Part shown: positions 7,609-15,808 of the stretch, piece by piece
Layout: the number at the start of each line of letters is the position of its first letter
Numbering within the stretch: the stretch's first letter is position 1
Source of the DNA: Lentibacillus siamensis
GTDB lineage: Bacteria > Bacillota > Bacilli > Bacillales > Amphibacillaceae
DNA length: 64,000 bases
Direction of reading: 5' to 3'
NCBI RefSeq assembly: GCF_039522605.1
Contig: NZ_BAAADS010000015.1
Coordinates: 110,769-174,768 of the forward strand
Notes under the pieces: generated by a model
Database searches by the model: none
The model's input: only the letters and a program-made list of their open reading frames with translations
Told to the model about the DNA's origin: nothing
Position numbers and translations under genes: made by a program

Positions 7609-8634
7609 CTAGATTGCCTCCTTTGCAACGGCTGAACTGTATTTGATCAGGTATTCCAGTTTTTCAAGTGCTGCACCGCTTTCGATACTTTCTCTTGCCA
7701 ATTCAATGCCATCATAAATGGTGGATGCTTTTCCGTTTGCAAAAATGCCAAGTCCCGCATTAAGCAGCACCGTATCATAGTAGGCTCCTCGTTTACCCTC
7801 CAAAACACTGCGTAAAATCGCTGCATTTTCCTTGGCGGAGTCGCCGCGAATATCCGCATTCGCATATACCGGCAGGCGGACATCGGCCGGATGCAAAGTA
7901 AATGATGTGATTTCACCATTATTCAGCAGCGTAATATGGTTCTCGCCTGAAAGAGAGGCTTCATCCATATTGCCTGCACCATGTACAACGACGGCTCGCT
8001 TTCTTCCCATTTGGTTCAGTGCTTCCGCAAGCATTGGCAGCATATCACGGCGATACACACCAAGCATCTGTGAATCCAGGTTGACCGGGTTTGTCAGCGG
8101 ACCAATCAGATTAAAGCTGGTTGGTATACCAAGCTCTTTTCGGACTTTGGAAATCCGCTTCATGCCGGGGTGAACATGTGGAGCGAATAAAAAGGCAATA
8201 TTATTTTCCTGCAACACTTTTTCGACGTGATCTTTCGAAAAGGATAGGGAAATGCCCAGTTCTTCCAGGACGTCAGCACTCCCGGTTTTACTGGAGATAC
8301 TCCGATTCCCGTGCTTGGCAATTTTAATTCCTGCACCGGCAATCACAAATGCAGCAGTCGTGCTGATATTAAAACTGTTTGAGTAATCGCCCCCGGTGCC
8401 GCAATTATCCATAACATCCGTCAGTGTACTGGTTGTCGCACTGGATTGAGCGCGGATAACCGCTGCAAGTCCCGCAGCCTCGTCGGAAGTTTCTCCTTTT
8501 GCGCGTAACGCGGTTAAAAAGGATGCAAGTTCACTGTTACTTGTTTCCGGTGAAAAACACATCGTTGCAGCGTCCTTCATTTCCTCTATCGTCAGATCCT
8601 GTTGATTCAGTAATTTTTCAAGATATTGTTTCAT
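7609..8634 (-). CDS. trpD: Anthranilate phosphoribosyltransferase
   Basis: Transfers phosphoribose from PRPP to anthranilate. 341 residues: an N-terminal helical dimerisation part, the PRPP loop DNCGTGGD near residue 80, NISTTAAFV, KHGNRSISSKTGSAD near 110, and HPGMK in the substrate pocket. The ATG follows AAGGGGAATT. Sits between trpE (18 bases upstream) and trpC. No trpG lies between trpE and trpD; in Bacillus the amidotransferase subunit is commonly shared with folate synthesis (pabA/trpG elsewhere). Confidence 0.95.
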   Translation of the reverse strand: MKQYLEKLLNQQDLTIEEMKDAATMCFSPETSNSELASFLTALRAKGETSDEAAGLAAVIRAQSSATTSTLTDVMDNCGTGGDYSNSFNISTTAAFVIAGAGIKIAKHGNRSISSKTGSADVLEELGISLSFSKDHVEKVLQENNIAFLFAPHVHPGMKRISKVRKELGIPTSFNLIGPLTNPVNLDSQMLGVYRRDMLPMLAEALNQMGRKRAVVVHGAGNMDEASLSGENHITLLNNGEITSFTLHPADVRLPVYANADIRGDSAKENAAILRSVLEGKRGAYYDTVLLNAGLGIFANGKASTIYDGIELARESIESGAALEKLEYLIKYSSAVAKEAI

Positions 8635-8651
8635 GGTAATTCCCCTTCCGA

Positions 8652-10046
8652 TTAGTTTTTTACGCCATCAATTTCCATTAAGGATCGTGCTTTGTGCATG
8701 GTTTCGTAGTATTCCTTTTCCGGATCAGAATCCTGTACAATGCCAGCGCCGGCCTGTAAATATGCCTTGTTGTTGGTTATCATAAGGGAGCGGATTGCCA
8801 AGGAAAAGTTCAAATCATGATTGAAGTTGATGTAGCCGACCCCACCGCCATAAGCACCGCGTCTTGTATCTTCCAGGTCATTAATGATTTGCATGGCCCG
8901 CGTTCGTGGCGCCCCGGATACTGTGCCGGCGGGTAAACAGGTTAGCAGTGCATCAATACTCGAGTATGCTGGATGTAACGTTCCATGCACTTCCGACACC
9001 ATGTGCATGACATGTTCGTATTTTTTGACATGCATGTAAGCTGGCACCGTAATCGAATCTTTGTTACAGACCCGTGCAAAATCGTTCCGGCTTAAATCCA
9101 CCAGCATCTGGTGCTCGGAAATCTCTTTCTTGTCGGTAATTAAATCTTTGACAAGTTCATTATCGTCATCCCGTGAACGAGCACGCGGCCGCGTTCCGGC
9201 TATCGGATTTGTAACGATATCTCCGTCTTCCGATTTCAGCAGGCTTTCGGGTGAAGAACCGAGCACCACATAATCGTCAAAATCGATGTAAAACATGTAT
9301 GGGGAAGGGTTCGCATTTCTCAGTTTCCGGTAAAGTGAAAACGAGTCCCCGTTCACCGCTGCGATCATCCGTTGTGACAATACGACTTGTAAGACCTCGC
9401 CACGCTCAATGGACTCCTTGGCAATTTCCACATTGCGCATAAATTGTTCTTTATCCATACTGGGCTGAAAATTAACTTCAACATCACGCGCTTGATCTAC
9501 GCCAGCCGCCGGAACTAATGCCTGCTCCAGTTTTTTCAGTCGTTCATCCAGTCTCTGTTCCGGCTGATCGTCCAGGTTTGTTGCCACCAGGTAAACTTTG
9601 TCTTTTCGATGGTCAAAAACGATAACATCTTTATATAGCATGAAATGTGCATCTGGCATGTTTACTTCATCAGGCAGTTCCTCACCAATATTTTCAAGCG
9701 GACGAATCGCATCATATCCCAGATAACCAATCGCGCCGCCGAAAAATGGAAAAGGGAGGGTGATATCTTTTTTGGGAAAAATGTCTTGTAAAATGGATAC
9801 AATCGGCTTATCATGGGTTGCCGTGGTTGATTTGCGGTGATCGCTGACCATTGTCTCATTCTGATTGCCTACGAACTCCTGATACGGATTTGCCCCGATA
9901 AAGGAGAATTTTCCGTTCGCTTCATGCTGGAATGAACTTTCCAGAAGAAACTTCTTTTCACCCTTTAAATTGCTGTATATTCCAATAGGCGTCAGCATGT
10001 CGGCATTATGTTCGGTGAATTTGCACGGTAATGTTTTTGTGTTCAA
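8652..10046 (-). CDS. trpE: Anthranilate synthase component I
   Basis: Chorismate to anthranilate, the committed and feedback-controlled step. 464 residues from the TTG start, which follows AAAGGAGCTGATC; the frame opens 48 bases earlier but that ATG has no ribosome site. LLESSF (about 35-40) corresponds to the tryptophan-binding LLES element of TrpE. Chorismate-binding domain motifs: VLSQRM, NPSPYMFYI, GSSPE, PIAGTRPR, EHQMLVDLSRND and LPAGTVSGAPR. It needs a glutaminase partner that is not in this operon. Preceded by tandem tryptophan T-boxes. Confidence 0.95.
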   Translation of the reverse strand: MNTKTLPCKFTEHNADMLTPIGIYSNLKGEKKFLLESSFQHEANGKFSFIGANPYQEFVGNQNETMVSDHRKSTTATHDKPIVSILQDIFPKKDITLPFPFFGGAIGYLGYDAIRPLENIGEELPDEVNMPDAHFMLYKDVIVFDHRKDKVYLVATNLDDQPEQRLDERLKKLEQALVPAAGVDQARDVEVNFQPSMDKEQFMRNVEIAKESIERGEVLQVVLSQRMIAAVNGDSFSLYRKLRNANPSPYMFYIDFDDYVVLGSSPESLLKSEDGDIVTNPIAGTRPRARSRDDDNELVKDLITDKKEISEHQMLVDLSRNDFARVCNKDSITVPAYMHVKKYEHVMHMVSEVHGTLHPAYSSIDALLTCLPAGTVSGAPRTRAMQIINDLEDTRRGAYGGGVGYINFNHDLNFSLAIRSLMITNNKAYLQAGAGIVQDSDPEKEYYETMHKARSLMEIDGVKN

Positions 10047-10109
10047 ACAGATCAGCTCCTTTTTGATATTGGAAAAACTCGGCATGCGCCTCATTTTAAT
10101 AGCTCAAAT

Positions 10110-10410
10110 AAAAAATCCCCTGCAAAGGCATGCTACATGCATTTGCAGAGGACGATTGTGACCGTGGTGCCACCTCATTTGAAGAAAAAATCTTCAACTC
10201 ATTTCAGATACGTGGAAACAGGGGAGGGTCAGCCCTGTTCCATATATCCTATCCGTGTAACGGCGGAACTCCGTGTTTCCGTACTGTTTTTCAGGAAACC
10301 TCTCGTAAGTCCATTCGGCTGCCATTCACGTACCGGTATTTCACCATCACCGGTTCTCTGTAACGCTGCAGTACAGCTTACTCCTCTTACTCAATGATTT
10401 AATATATATC
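10110..10410 (-). promoter_or_regulatory. Proximal tryptophan T-box leader (T-box 2) with terminator
   Basis: The minus strand has an AGAGA-type stem I, then GAATGGACTTACGAG with the specifier codon TGG (10313-10311), and the T-box sequence AGGTGGCACCACGG at 10175-10162. A terminator follows (CCTCTGCAAATGCATG / CATGCCTTTGCAGGGG, then TTTTTT) at 10152-10110. TGG means uncharged tRNA-Trp would bind and allow read-through into trpE. Confidence 0.92.
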
Positions 10411-10424
10411 TATTTATGGAAGTA

Positions 10425-10704
10425 CAAAAAAAGGGTCCCCATCCATCGAAAGGACGGGAGACCCGTGGTGCCACCTTTATTAGCTGAAATCAGCTCACTT
10501 TGGCAATATAAAACAGATGTTTTATATTAATCCCAGGTAACGATGGGATGGTTCGCCAAAGCCTACTGTACAAAACAAGTTCGGTTTGGAACTCGGAAGT
10601 CCATTCGTCTGCCGGTAACCATTGGCTTGCAGCGACCGCCAACTCTCTGAAGTGTCCCAACAGATTACTAATCTTCGTCTTTGCCGTTCGTATTAAAGTT
10701 ATTG
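10425..10704 (-). promoter_or_regulatory. Distal tryptophan T-box leader (T-box 1) with terminator
   Basis: A complete second T-box precedes the first: CAGAGAGTTGGCGG, the TGCAAGCC apical block, specifier loop GAATGGACTTCCGAG with TGG at 10603-10601, T-box AGGTGGCACCACGG at 10476-10463, and a terminator (GGGTCTCC / GGGGACCC plus eight T) at 10464-10425. Two serial T-boxes with the same specifier would sharpen the response to tryptophan starvation. Confidence 0.92.
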
Positions 10705-10710
10705 AGAATA

Positions 10711-10739
10711 ATCATAGGGGAATTTTCTCCGGATGTCAA
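10711..10739 (-). promoter_or_regulatory. Promoter of the trp operon
   Basis: TTGACA (10739-10734), a 17-base spacer and TATGAT (10716-10711): a near-consensus sigma-A promoter whose start would lie just before T-box 1. Confidence 0.88.
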
Positions 10740-10843
10740 TACATTTTTTAAAAAATTATTCAGACTGTTCATTTTTCACTGTTTCAAACAACCCTTATTG
10801 TGCTAAATTAGATATATATGATTTTCAAGAAGGAGTTCTGACG

Positions 10844-11950
10844 ATGGAAAAGAAAAGGGTCGGTATTATTTTCGGCGGAAAATCTGCTGAACATGAGGTA
10901 TCACTGCAATCGGCGAAAAATATTGTGGACGCAATTGATAAAGATAAATATGATGTTGTCCTGCTTGGGATTGACAAACAGGGGAAATGGCATATCAATG
11001 ACGAGTCATCATACTTAATTAATGCAGAGAACCCGAAACTGATCAGCCTGAACAAATCAAATGATACCGTGGCAGTTGTTCCGGGTCAGGATCATAATCA
11101 GCTGATTCACTCGGAAGATGCCGGAATGCTTGACCAGCTTGATGTGGTGTTTCCAATTGTTCATGGCACCCTTGGAGAGGATGGCAGTCTGCAGGGCATG
11201 ATGCGCCTGGCGAACCTGCCTTTCGTCGGATCCAGTGTGACGGGATCTGCCGTGTGTATGGATAAAGATATTGCCAAGAGGCTGTTGCGGGATGCGGGGG
11301 TGAACGTTGCCAAAGGAAGAGCGTTTACAAGCTTCAACCGGAATAAAATTGATTTTGATCTGTTGCAAGATGAGCTTGGTGTTCCAATGTTTATTAAGCC
11401 GGCAAATCAGGGGTCCTCGGTTGGTGTCAGCAAAGTTTCGGAAAGAGCGGCATTTGAGCAGGCAGTCGATGAAGCTTTTCAATACGACCGCAAAATTGTT
11501 ATCGAGGAAACGCTAGCCGGCCGGGAAATCGAATGTTCCGTGCTGGGCAATGAGGACCCGGCGGCATCGGTACCCGGTGAAATTTTACCGCAAACTGAAT
11601 TTTATTCGTATGAATCGAAGTACATCGACGAAAGCGGTGCAAAACTGGAAATACCGGCAGATCTCCCGGAAGAGACTGTTGCAAACATTCAGGAGGCTGC
11701 AATTAATGCGTTTCAGGCACTGGAGTGTGAAGGGCTCGCCCGTGTTGATTTCTTTTTGAAGGAAAACGGGGAGGTATATGTGAACGAGGTCAATACACTG
11801 CCGGGTTTTACGAAAATCAGCATGTATCCGAAACTGTGGGAAGTTAGCGGCATCCCTTATCCGGAATTAATCAATCGCTTGATTGAACTTGCCATCGACC
11901 GCCACCAGAAGGGCAGCCTGCTGAAAAGCGCCGTCTGGGAAGATGCATAA
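10844..11950 (+). CDS. ddl: D-alanine--D-alanine ligase
   Basis: ATP-grasp enzyme making D-Ala-D-Ala for peptidoglycan precursors. 368 residues from the ATG preceded by AAGAAGGAG; the frame opens 111 bases further upstream, but that part is untranslatable-looking and lacks a site. Motifs: GGKSAEHEVSL (N-terminus), HGTLGEDGSLQG, KPANQGSSVGVSK, EIECSVLG, ARVDFFL and NEVNTLPGFT for Mg-ATP binding. A single-gene unit, divergent from trp and closed by a terminator. The carboxypeptidase at 21743 acts on the other side of the same D-Ala chemistry but is not linked. Confidence 0.95.
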   Translation: MEKKRVGIIFGGKSAEHEVSLQSAKNIVDAIDKDKYDVVLLGIDKQGKWHINDESSYLINAENPKLISLNKSNDTVAVVPGQDHNQLIHSEDAGMLDQLDVVFPIVHGTLGEDGSLQGMMRLANLPFVGSSVTGSAVCMDKDIAKRLLRDAGVNVAKGRAFTSFNRNKIDFDLLQDELGVPMFIKPANQGSSVGVSKVSERAAFEQAVDEAFQYDRKIVIEETLAGREIECSVLGNEDPAASVPGEILPQTEFYSYESKYIDESGAKLEIPADLPEETVANIQEAAINAFQALECEGLARVDFFLKENGEVYVNEVNTLPGFTKISMYPKLWEVSGIPYPELINRLIELAIDRHQKGSLLKSAVWEDA

Positions 11951-11960
11951 TGGTTACTTT

Positions 11961-11998
11961 AAAAACTGCGAAACTTGTAAAAGGTTTCGCAGTTTTTT
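11961..11998 (+). terminator. Terminator of ddl
   Basis: Hairpin AAAACTGCGAAAC / GTTTCGCAGTTTT with a run of seven T, 10 bases after the ddl stop codon. Confidence 0.85.
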
Positions 11999-12039
11999 TG
12001 ACGGACGCAAAAACGCTGTGAAATGGTAATAGCCTTAAT

Positions 12040-12140
12040 ATATCAATCCTTCAGAAAGAAATACGATCCTTTGCGGGAAAATACAGTCCTTCAGGCAGAA
12101 ATACAATCCTTCAAGAGAAAAAACGATCCCTCAGAGAAAA
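12040..12140. repeat. 20-bp array, family A (copy 1)
   Basis: Five contiguous units with core ATACGATCCTTCA start at 12041, 12062, 12082, 12102 and 12122 (spacing 21, 20, 20, 20). Lies between the convergent ddl and nitroreductase genes. The same family recurs at 30726 and 53270. Confidence 0.88.
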
Positions 12141-12165
12141 AGAGTGCCATCGAATCTGGCACTCT
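12136..12165 (-). terminator. Terminator of the nitroreductase gene
   Basis: Stem AGAGTGCC / GGCACTCT followed on the minus strand by TTTTT. The stem overlaps the stop codon of the nitroreductase gene. Confidence 0.75.
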
Positions 12166-12725
12166 TATGCTTTAAACGTTGTAAATTTCTCGTGGACTGG
12201 CTTTCTGTCTTTTTTGACTGGTGCCTCATCGAAATAGCCAAGATGCAGGAATCCTGCAATTTTTTCGTTTTCTCCGACATGCAAAATCTCTTTCACTGCC
12301 GGATCATAAATGTGCGGATTGGTTTTCCAGACGACCCCAAGCTTTTGTTCCCATGCCAGCAACCAAAAGTTTTGAATCATGCACGCAGTTGCGCCGAAAT
12401 TTTCATCCCACTGCTTCTGGTTATCCGGCTCATCCATCACAACAACAAGGAATGCGGTTGGCTCACTTAGATACTCTCTGCGGTTTTCCTGTCGTTCCTC
12501 TGGATATGTGGCAGCGACTTTTTCAGCAAACGCATCCTTTTCTTCCGGACCGACGAAAATAAATCGCCATGGCTGCCGCATCCCATGTGTAGGTGCCCAG
12601 CTGGCGTTTTCCAATAGTTCCATCACTGTTTCTTCAGTAACCGGTTTATTGTTATATCCCTTTTTGACGGCGCGGCGTTCACGGATGACCGTTGCCAGGG
12701 CAGTTGATTGATTTGTATTCTCCAT
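12165..12725 (-). CDS. Nitroreductase-family flavoprotein
   Basis: 186-residue FMN-dependent NAD(P)H oxidoreductase of the nitroreductase fold. RERRAVKKGY near the N-terminus is the FMN-phosphate Arg cluster; WAPTHGMRQPWRFI (residues 47-60) is the typical SAPSxxNxQPWxF-like flavin site with a His-Gly variation. It is close in length and pattern to the B. subtilis YfhC type. The natural substrate is not evident. Single gene, convergent with ddl. Confidence 0.85.
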   Translation of the reverse strand: MENTNQSTALATVIRERRAVKKGYNNKPVTEETVMELLENASWAPTHGMRQPWRFIFVGPEEKDAFAEKVAATYPEERQENRREYLSEPTAFLVVVMDEPDNQKQWDENFGATACMIQNFWLLAWEQKLGVVWKTNPHIYDPAVKEILHVGENEKIAGFLHLGYFDEAPVKKDRKPVHEKFTTFKA

Positions 12726-12901
12726 TTAGTTTCCTCCTAGCTCAATAAATGAAAACCATTATCAATTAGATTGTAGCGGATTATGCAAAATAAATCAATA
12801 TGAGCTGTTTTAAAAGGTCATACCATGTGATTAGTGTCACGGTAAATCCTGATCCGTTTGGTATACTTGGTTTATAAATAACATTGAAAGGCTGTGAAAA
12901 A

Positions 12902-13192
12902 ATGCACGTATTACCAGTAGACCATTCCATTACGAACCCGAAGCAGGCTTCAAAGCTATTTCAGGGGGACCACCGGGAAATTATGCACCTTAAACTTAAA
13001 GAAGGCGAAGAAATTAAGGAGCATGATTCGCCCAAGCATGTTTTTATTTTTGTCAAAAGCGGTGAAGTCGAGTTCACGGTAACCGGTAAGACTCATATAA
13101 TCAGTACGGAAAAGGTATTGTATATGGAACCATACGAACGGCATGCACTAAAAGCACTGAGTGATGTGTCCATCCTGGTGATGAAATGCTGA
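12902..13192 (+). CDS. Small cupin-domain protein
   Basis: About 96 residues forming one cupin barrel: EIKEHDSPKHVFIFVKSGEVEFTV (motif 1, around 35-60) and a degenerate motif 2 (MEPYERHALKAL). Metal-type His residues are present but the first motif is EHDSPKH rather than HxH, so metal binding is uncertain. ATG at 12902 is preferred (AAAGG about 10 bases before) over the TTG at 12884. Followed after 52 bases by a deaminase on the same strand. No specific reaction can be named. Confidence 0.75.
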   Translation: MHVLPVDHSITNPKQASKLFQGDHREIMHLKLKEGEEIKEHDSPKHVFIFVKSGEVEFTVTGKTHIISTEKVLYMEPYERHALKALSDVSILVMKC

Positions 13193-13244
13193 TTGAAATG
13201 GTCCGGGAATTTAGATACGATACAGATAAAAAGGGGGACACAAA

Positions 13245-13697
13245 TTGGATAAATTTATGCAGCGTGCCGTTGAATTGGCGGCAAAAAATGTACAGGATGG
13301 CGGACAGCCGTTTGGCGCAGTGCTGGTAAAGAACGATAACCTGGTAACAGAAGGTGTAAATGAATTGCATAAGCATTTCGATGTAAGCGGGCACGCTGAG
13401 ATGCTTGCTATCCGCCGTGCACAGAAAAAGATGCATACTTCAGTTCTGGAAGGTTATACAATGTACGCGAGCGGGGAACCGTGTCCGATGTGCCTGGCTG
13501 CAATGCAGTTTGCTGGAATTGATAACGTGTATTATTGTGCAACTGTTGATGATGCACAAGATGCCGGCCTCGGAAAATCAAAACAAATTTACAAAGACCT
13601 TTCGAAACCAAAAGAGGAACGCAACCTTAACATGATTCATATGCCGTTGGAGGAAGGGCAGGACGACCCTATGAAAATGTGGCGGGAAAGAAGCTAA
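13245..13697 (+). CDS. Nucleoside/guanine deaminase family protein
   Basis: Zn-dependent cytidine-deaminase-like fold, 150 residues. Zn ligands and proton shuttle are in GHAEMLAI (His-Ala-Glu, about residue 50) and EPCPMCLAAM (Cys pair, about 80). Length and C-terminal layout resemble B. subtilis guanine deaminase GuaD; tRNA adenosine deaminase TadA is less likely because the C-terminal helix differs. TTG start with AAGGGGG 8 bases upstream. Might work in purine salvage; the substrate is not determined from sequence. Confidence 0.8.
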   Translation: MDKFMQRAVELAAKNVQDGGQPFGAVLVKNDNLVTEGVNELHKHFDVSGHAEMLAIRRAQKKMHTSVLEGYTMYASGEPCPMCLAAMQFAGIDNVYYCATVDDAQDAGLGKSKQIYKDLSKPKEERNLNMIHMPLEEGQDDPMKMWRERS

Positions 13698-13698
13698 T

Positions 13699-13727
13699 TT
13701 GACAGCAGTTCATCTAATCGCTATGAT
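13699..13727 (+). promoter_or_regulatory. Promoter of the ABC-F leader transcript
   Basis: TTGACA (13699-13704), 17-base spacer, TATGAT (13722-13727). The transcript would carry a roughly 240-base untranslated leader before the ABC-F start codon. Confidence 0.85.
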
Positions 13728-13763
13728 AAAAGAAATGAAACGAAAAGGAGGACATATCCGACA

Positions 13764-13772
13764 ATGAAGTAA
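13764..13772 (+). CDS. Two-codon mini-ORF (Met-Lys-stop) in the ABC-F leader
   Basis: ATG AAG TAA preceded by AAAAGGAGG 12 bases upstream. A ribosome site this strong in front of a two-codon ORF suggests a regulatory initiation/termination site rather than a product. Its Shine-Dalgarno region GGACATAT (13750-13757) is complementary to ATATGTCC at 13924-13931, just ahead of the ABC-F start. Confidence 0.45.
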   Translation: MK

Positions 13773-13873
13773 GCAGCGTATTTCCAAAAAGTTTGAATCA
13801 ACTCAAACGAATGTTTCTGCCTGCATGAAACGATGGGATACGTGTGTGTGCTTATATCGGATAGCCTTATTTA

Positions 13874-13898
13874 GCTTGGTGACAACCAAGTTTTCTAC
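13874..13898 (+). repeat. Terminator-like hairpin from a dispersed palindromic repeat (copy 1)
   Basis: CTTGGT-GACA-ACCAAG followed by TTTTCT. The same core, GGTGACAACCAAGTTTTCTA, is found at 56401 and, diverged, at 52184. Within this leader it could act as an intrinsic terminator upstream of the ABC-F gene. Confidence 0.6.
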
Positions 13899-13976
13899 TA
13901 TTTTCTTTTAGGTTGGTATATCCATATGTCCATGTGATTGTTCTCAGGCAGAGACGGATTTCATGGGGGTATGGAT

Positions 13977-15764
13977 ATGTTTGTTTTTAAGGCAAATAAA
14001 CTCTGTAAAGATTGGAACGGTGTAACACTTTTTAAAAACGTTAACCTTGAGTTGAAGAAAGGTGAGCATGTGGCGTTGTTCGGACGAAACGGTGTCGGGA
14101 AAACAACACTGCTCAATGGATTGTTTGGGAAAACACAATTTGATGCAGGGTTTGTTCAGCGATTTGTTCCTGTAGATAAATGGGGACCTCCCCTCCTGGA
14201 GCAGGAACTGGACATCAATTCAGAAGTTACTGTGATGGATTTTGTCCAAAGTGCTTCCGGGGAACGGTTTAAGTTAAAAAAAGAACTGGAAAAATTACAG
14301 ACACAGTCCGAATTTGATATGGAGAGGTATAGTGATGTTTACAATAAGTTTTTGGCATTGGATGGCTACCAGCTGGATCAGGAAACAAAAGCAGCGCTCC
14401 AACAGGTGAATTTGGATTGGTCTGTGTGGAACAGCCCCTACAGCCAATTGAGCGGCGGGCAAAAAACGCGTGCACAGTTAGCCAGGCTGGTGCTGCAACA
14501 GCCGGAATGCATTGTGATGGATGAGCCGACAAACCATCTGGATAAAGAATCGATTGAGTGGCTGGAATCGTGGCTCGTTGACTATTCCGGTGCTGTTTTA
14601 TATGTGTCACATGACAGACTATTTTTGGACCGGACAGCAGATGCGATTTATGAATTGAATGCTGAAGGATGCAAGCGGTATGAAGGCGGGTATACCAAAT
14701 ATCGTGAGCAAAAGGAATTGGAGTGGAGGACAGAGGAAACGCAGTACCGAAAACAGGAGCAGCAGCGAAAAGAATTGATGCAGACCATCCAAAATTATCA
14801 GAAATGGTTCCATCAGGCACACAAAGCGGCAGGACAGGATGATTTTGCCCGCGCCAAGGCCAAGAAAAACGTCTCCAGATTTAAGGCGAAGGAAAAAGAG
14901 TTGGAGCGCTTGGATCAGAACAAGATCGAAAAACCGGAAGCGGATAAGAAGATCAATTTCCAACTGGATGATGTCCAATTTTCGGCGAAACGGCTGTTGC
15001 ACGCGGAGGATTTGTCGTTTTCCTACGTCAAAGAAATGCCGTTGTTCACCGCGTTAAATTTCTCGGTGTATCGCGGCGACCGTGTCGGTGTTATTGGCCC
15101 GAATGGATCGGGGAAATCAACGTTGCTTAAACTGATGTCCAGACATCTGACACCTGACCAAGGTTGTATAAGGCGGAACCCGCAGACCAAAATCGGCTAC
15201 TTTGCCCAGGAACTTGATAATCTGGATGATGATAGGACGATTCTGGACAGTATGCTGGAATTGCCTGATATGACAAAATCGGAGGCACGAACAATTCTTG
15301 GCTGTTTTTTGTTTTCCAGAGAAACGGTATTTAAAAAAATCGCTTCATTAAGCATGGGCGAAAAATGCCGTGTTGCATTTATCCGCTTGTATTTCAGTGA
15401 TGCAAATTTGCTTGTACTCGACGAACCAACAAATTTTTTGGATGTCGATACAAGAGAAATTATTGAGGATGTGCTCGTATCATACGACGGGGCATTGATT
15501 GTCGTATCACATGACCGGTACCTGATCCGGAAAATTGCCAACAGGATTGTGGATCTCGGCGAAAATCAATTGGTAACCTTTGATGGAACGTATGATGAAT
15601 ATGAAGCACATGTACAAAATCCGGATAATGTTTCGCCAAATGTTCATGAACTTCAGTTGCGGTTGACCCGGCTGATGGGCATGGAGGCAGATTCAGACGA
15701 AGAGCAGGAACGAATCATGCAGGAAATCCGGATGATTCATCAAACGCTTGATGAATTGACATAA
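13977..15764 (+). CDS. ABC-F family ATPase (ribosome-acting)
   Basis: Cytosolic twin-ATPase without membrane segments, about 595 residues. First domain: Walker A GRNGVGKTT, LSGGQKTR, IVMDEPTNHLD. Linker around 230-300 is long, helical and basic (the region that reaches the ribosomal P-site in this family). Second domain: GPNGSGKST, LSMGEKCR, LVLDEPTNFLD. The LSMGE signature also occurs in the VmlR-type antibiotic-resistance branch. Start ATG at 13977 follows GGGGGT by about 6 bases; 13971 is possible. The leader with its own promoter, mini-ORF and hairpin suggests attenuation control as known for resistance ABC-Fs. Resistance spectrum is not predictable here; a housekeeping translation role is possible. 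Confidence 0.88.
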   Translation: MFVFKANKLCKDWNGVTLFKNVNLELKKGEHVALFGRNGVGKTTLLNGLFGKTQFDAGFVQRFVPVDKWGPPLLEQELDINSEVTVMDFVQSASGERFKLKKELEKLQTQSEFDMERYSDVYNKFLALDGYQLDQETKAALQQVNLDWSVWNSPYSQLSGGQKTRAQLARLVLQQPECIVMDEPTNHLDKESIEWLESWLVDYSGAVLYVSHDRLFLDRTADAIYELNAEGCKRYEGGYTKYREQKELEWRTEETQYRKQEQQRKELMQTIQNYQKWFHQAHKAAGQDDFARAKAKKNVSRFKAKEKELERLDQNKIEKPEADKKINFQLDDVQFSAKRLLHAEDLSFSYVKEMPLFTALNFSVYRGDRVGVIGPNGSGKSTLLKLMSRHLTPDQGCIRRNPQTKIGYFAQELDNLDDDRTILDSMLELPDMTKSEARTILGCFLFSRETVFKKIASLSMGEKCRVAFIRLYFSDANLLVLDEPTNFLDVDTREIIEDVLVSYDGALIVVSHDRYLIRKIANRIVDLGENQLVTFDGTYDEYEAHVQNPDNVSPNVHELQLRLTRLMGMEADSDEEQERIMQEIRMIHQTLDELT

Positions 15765-15808
15765 ATTCCCGATAATGGGGGATAAAGCATTGTGTTTGGA
15801 GGTCTATG

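Noticed and set aside
8635..8651. A missing trpG as evidence of a broken operon
   Set aside because: Absence of trpG from trp operons is normal in Bacillus relatives, where the pabA-type glutaminase serves both pathways.
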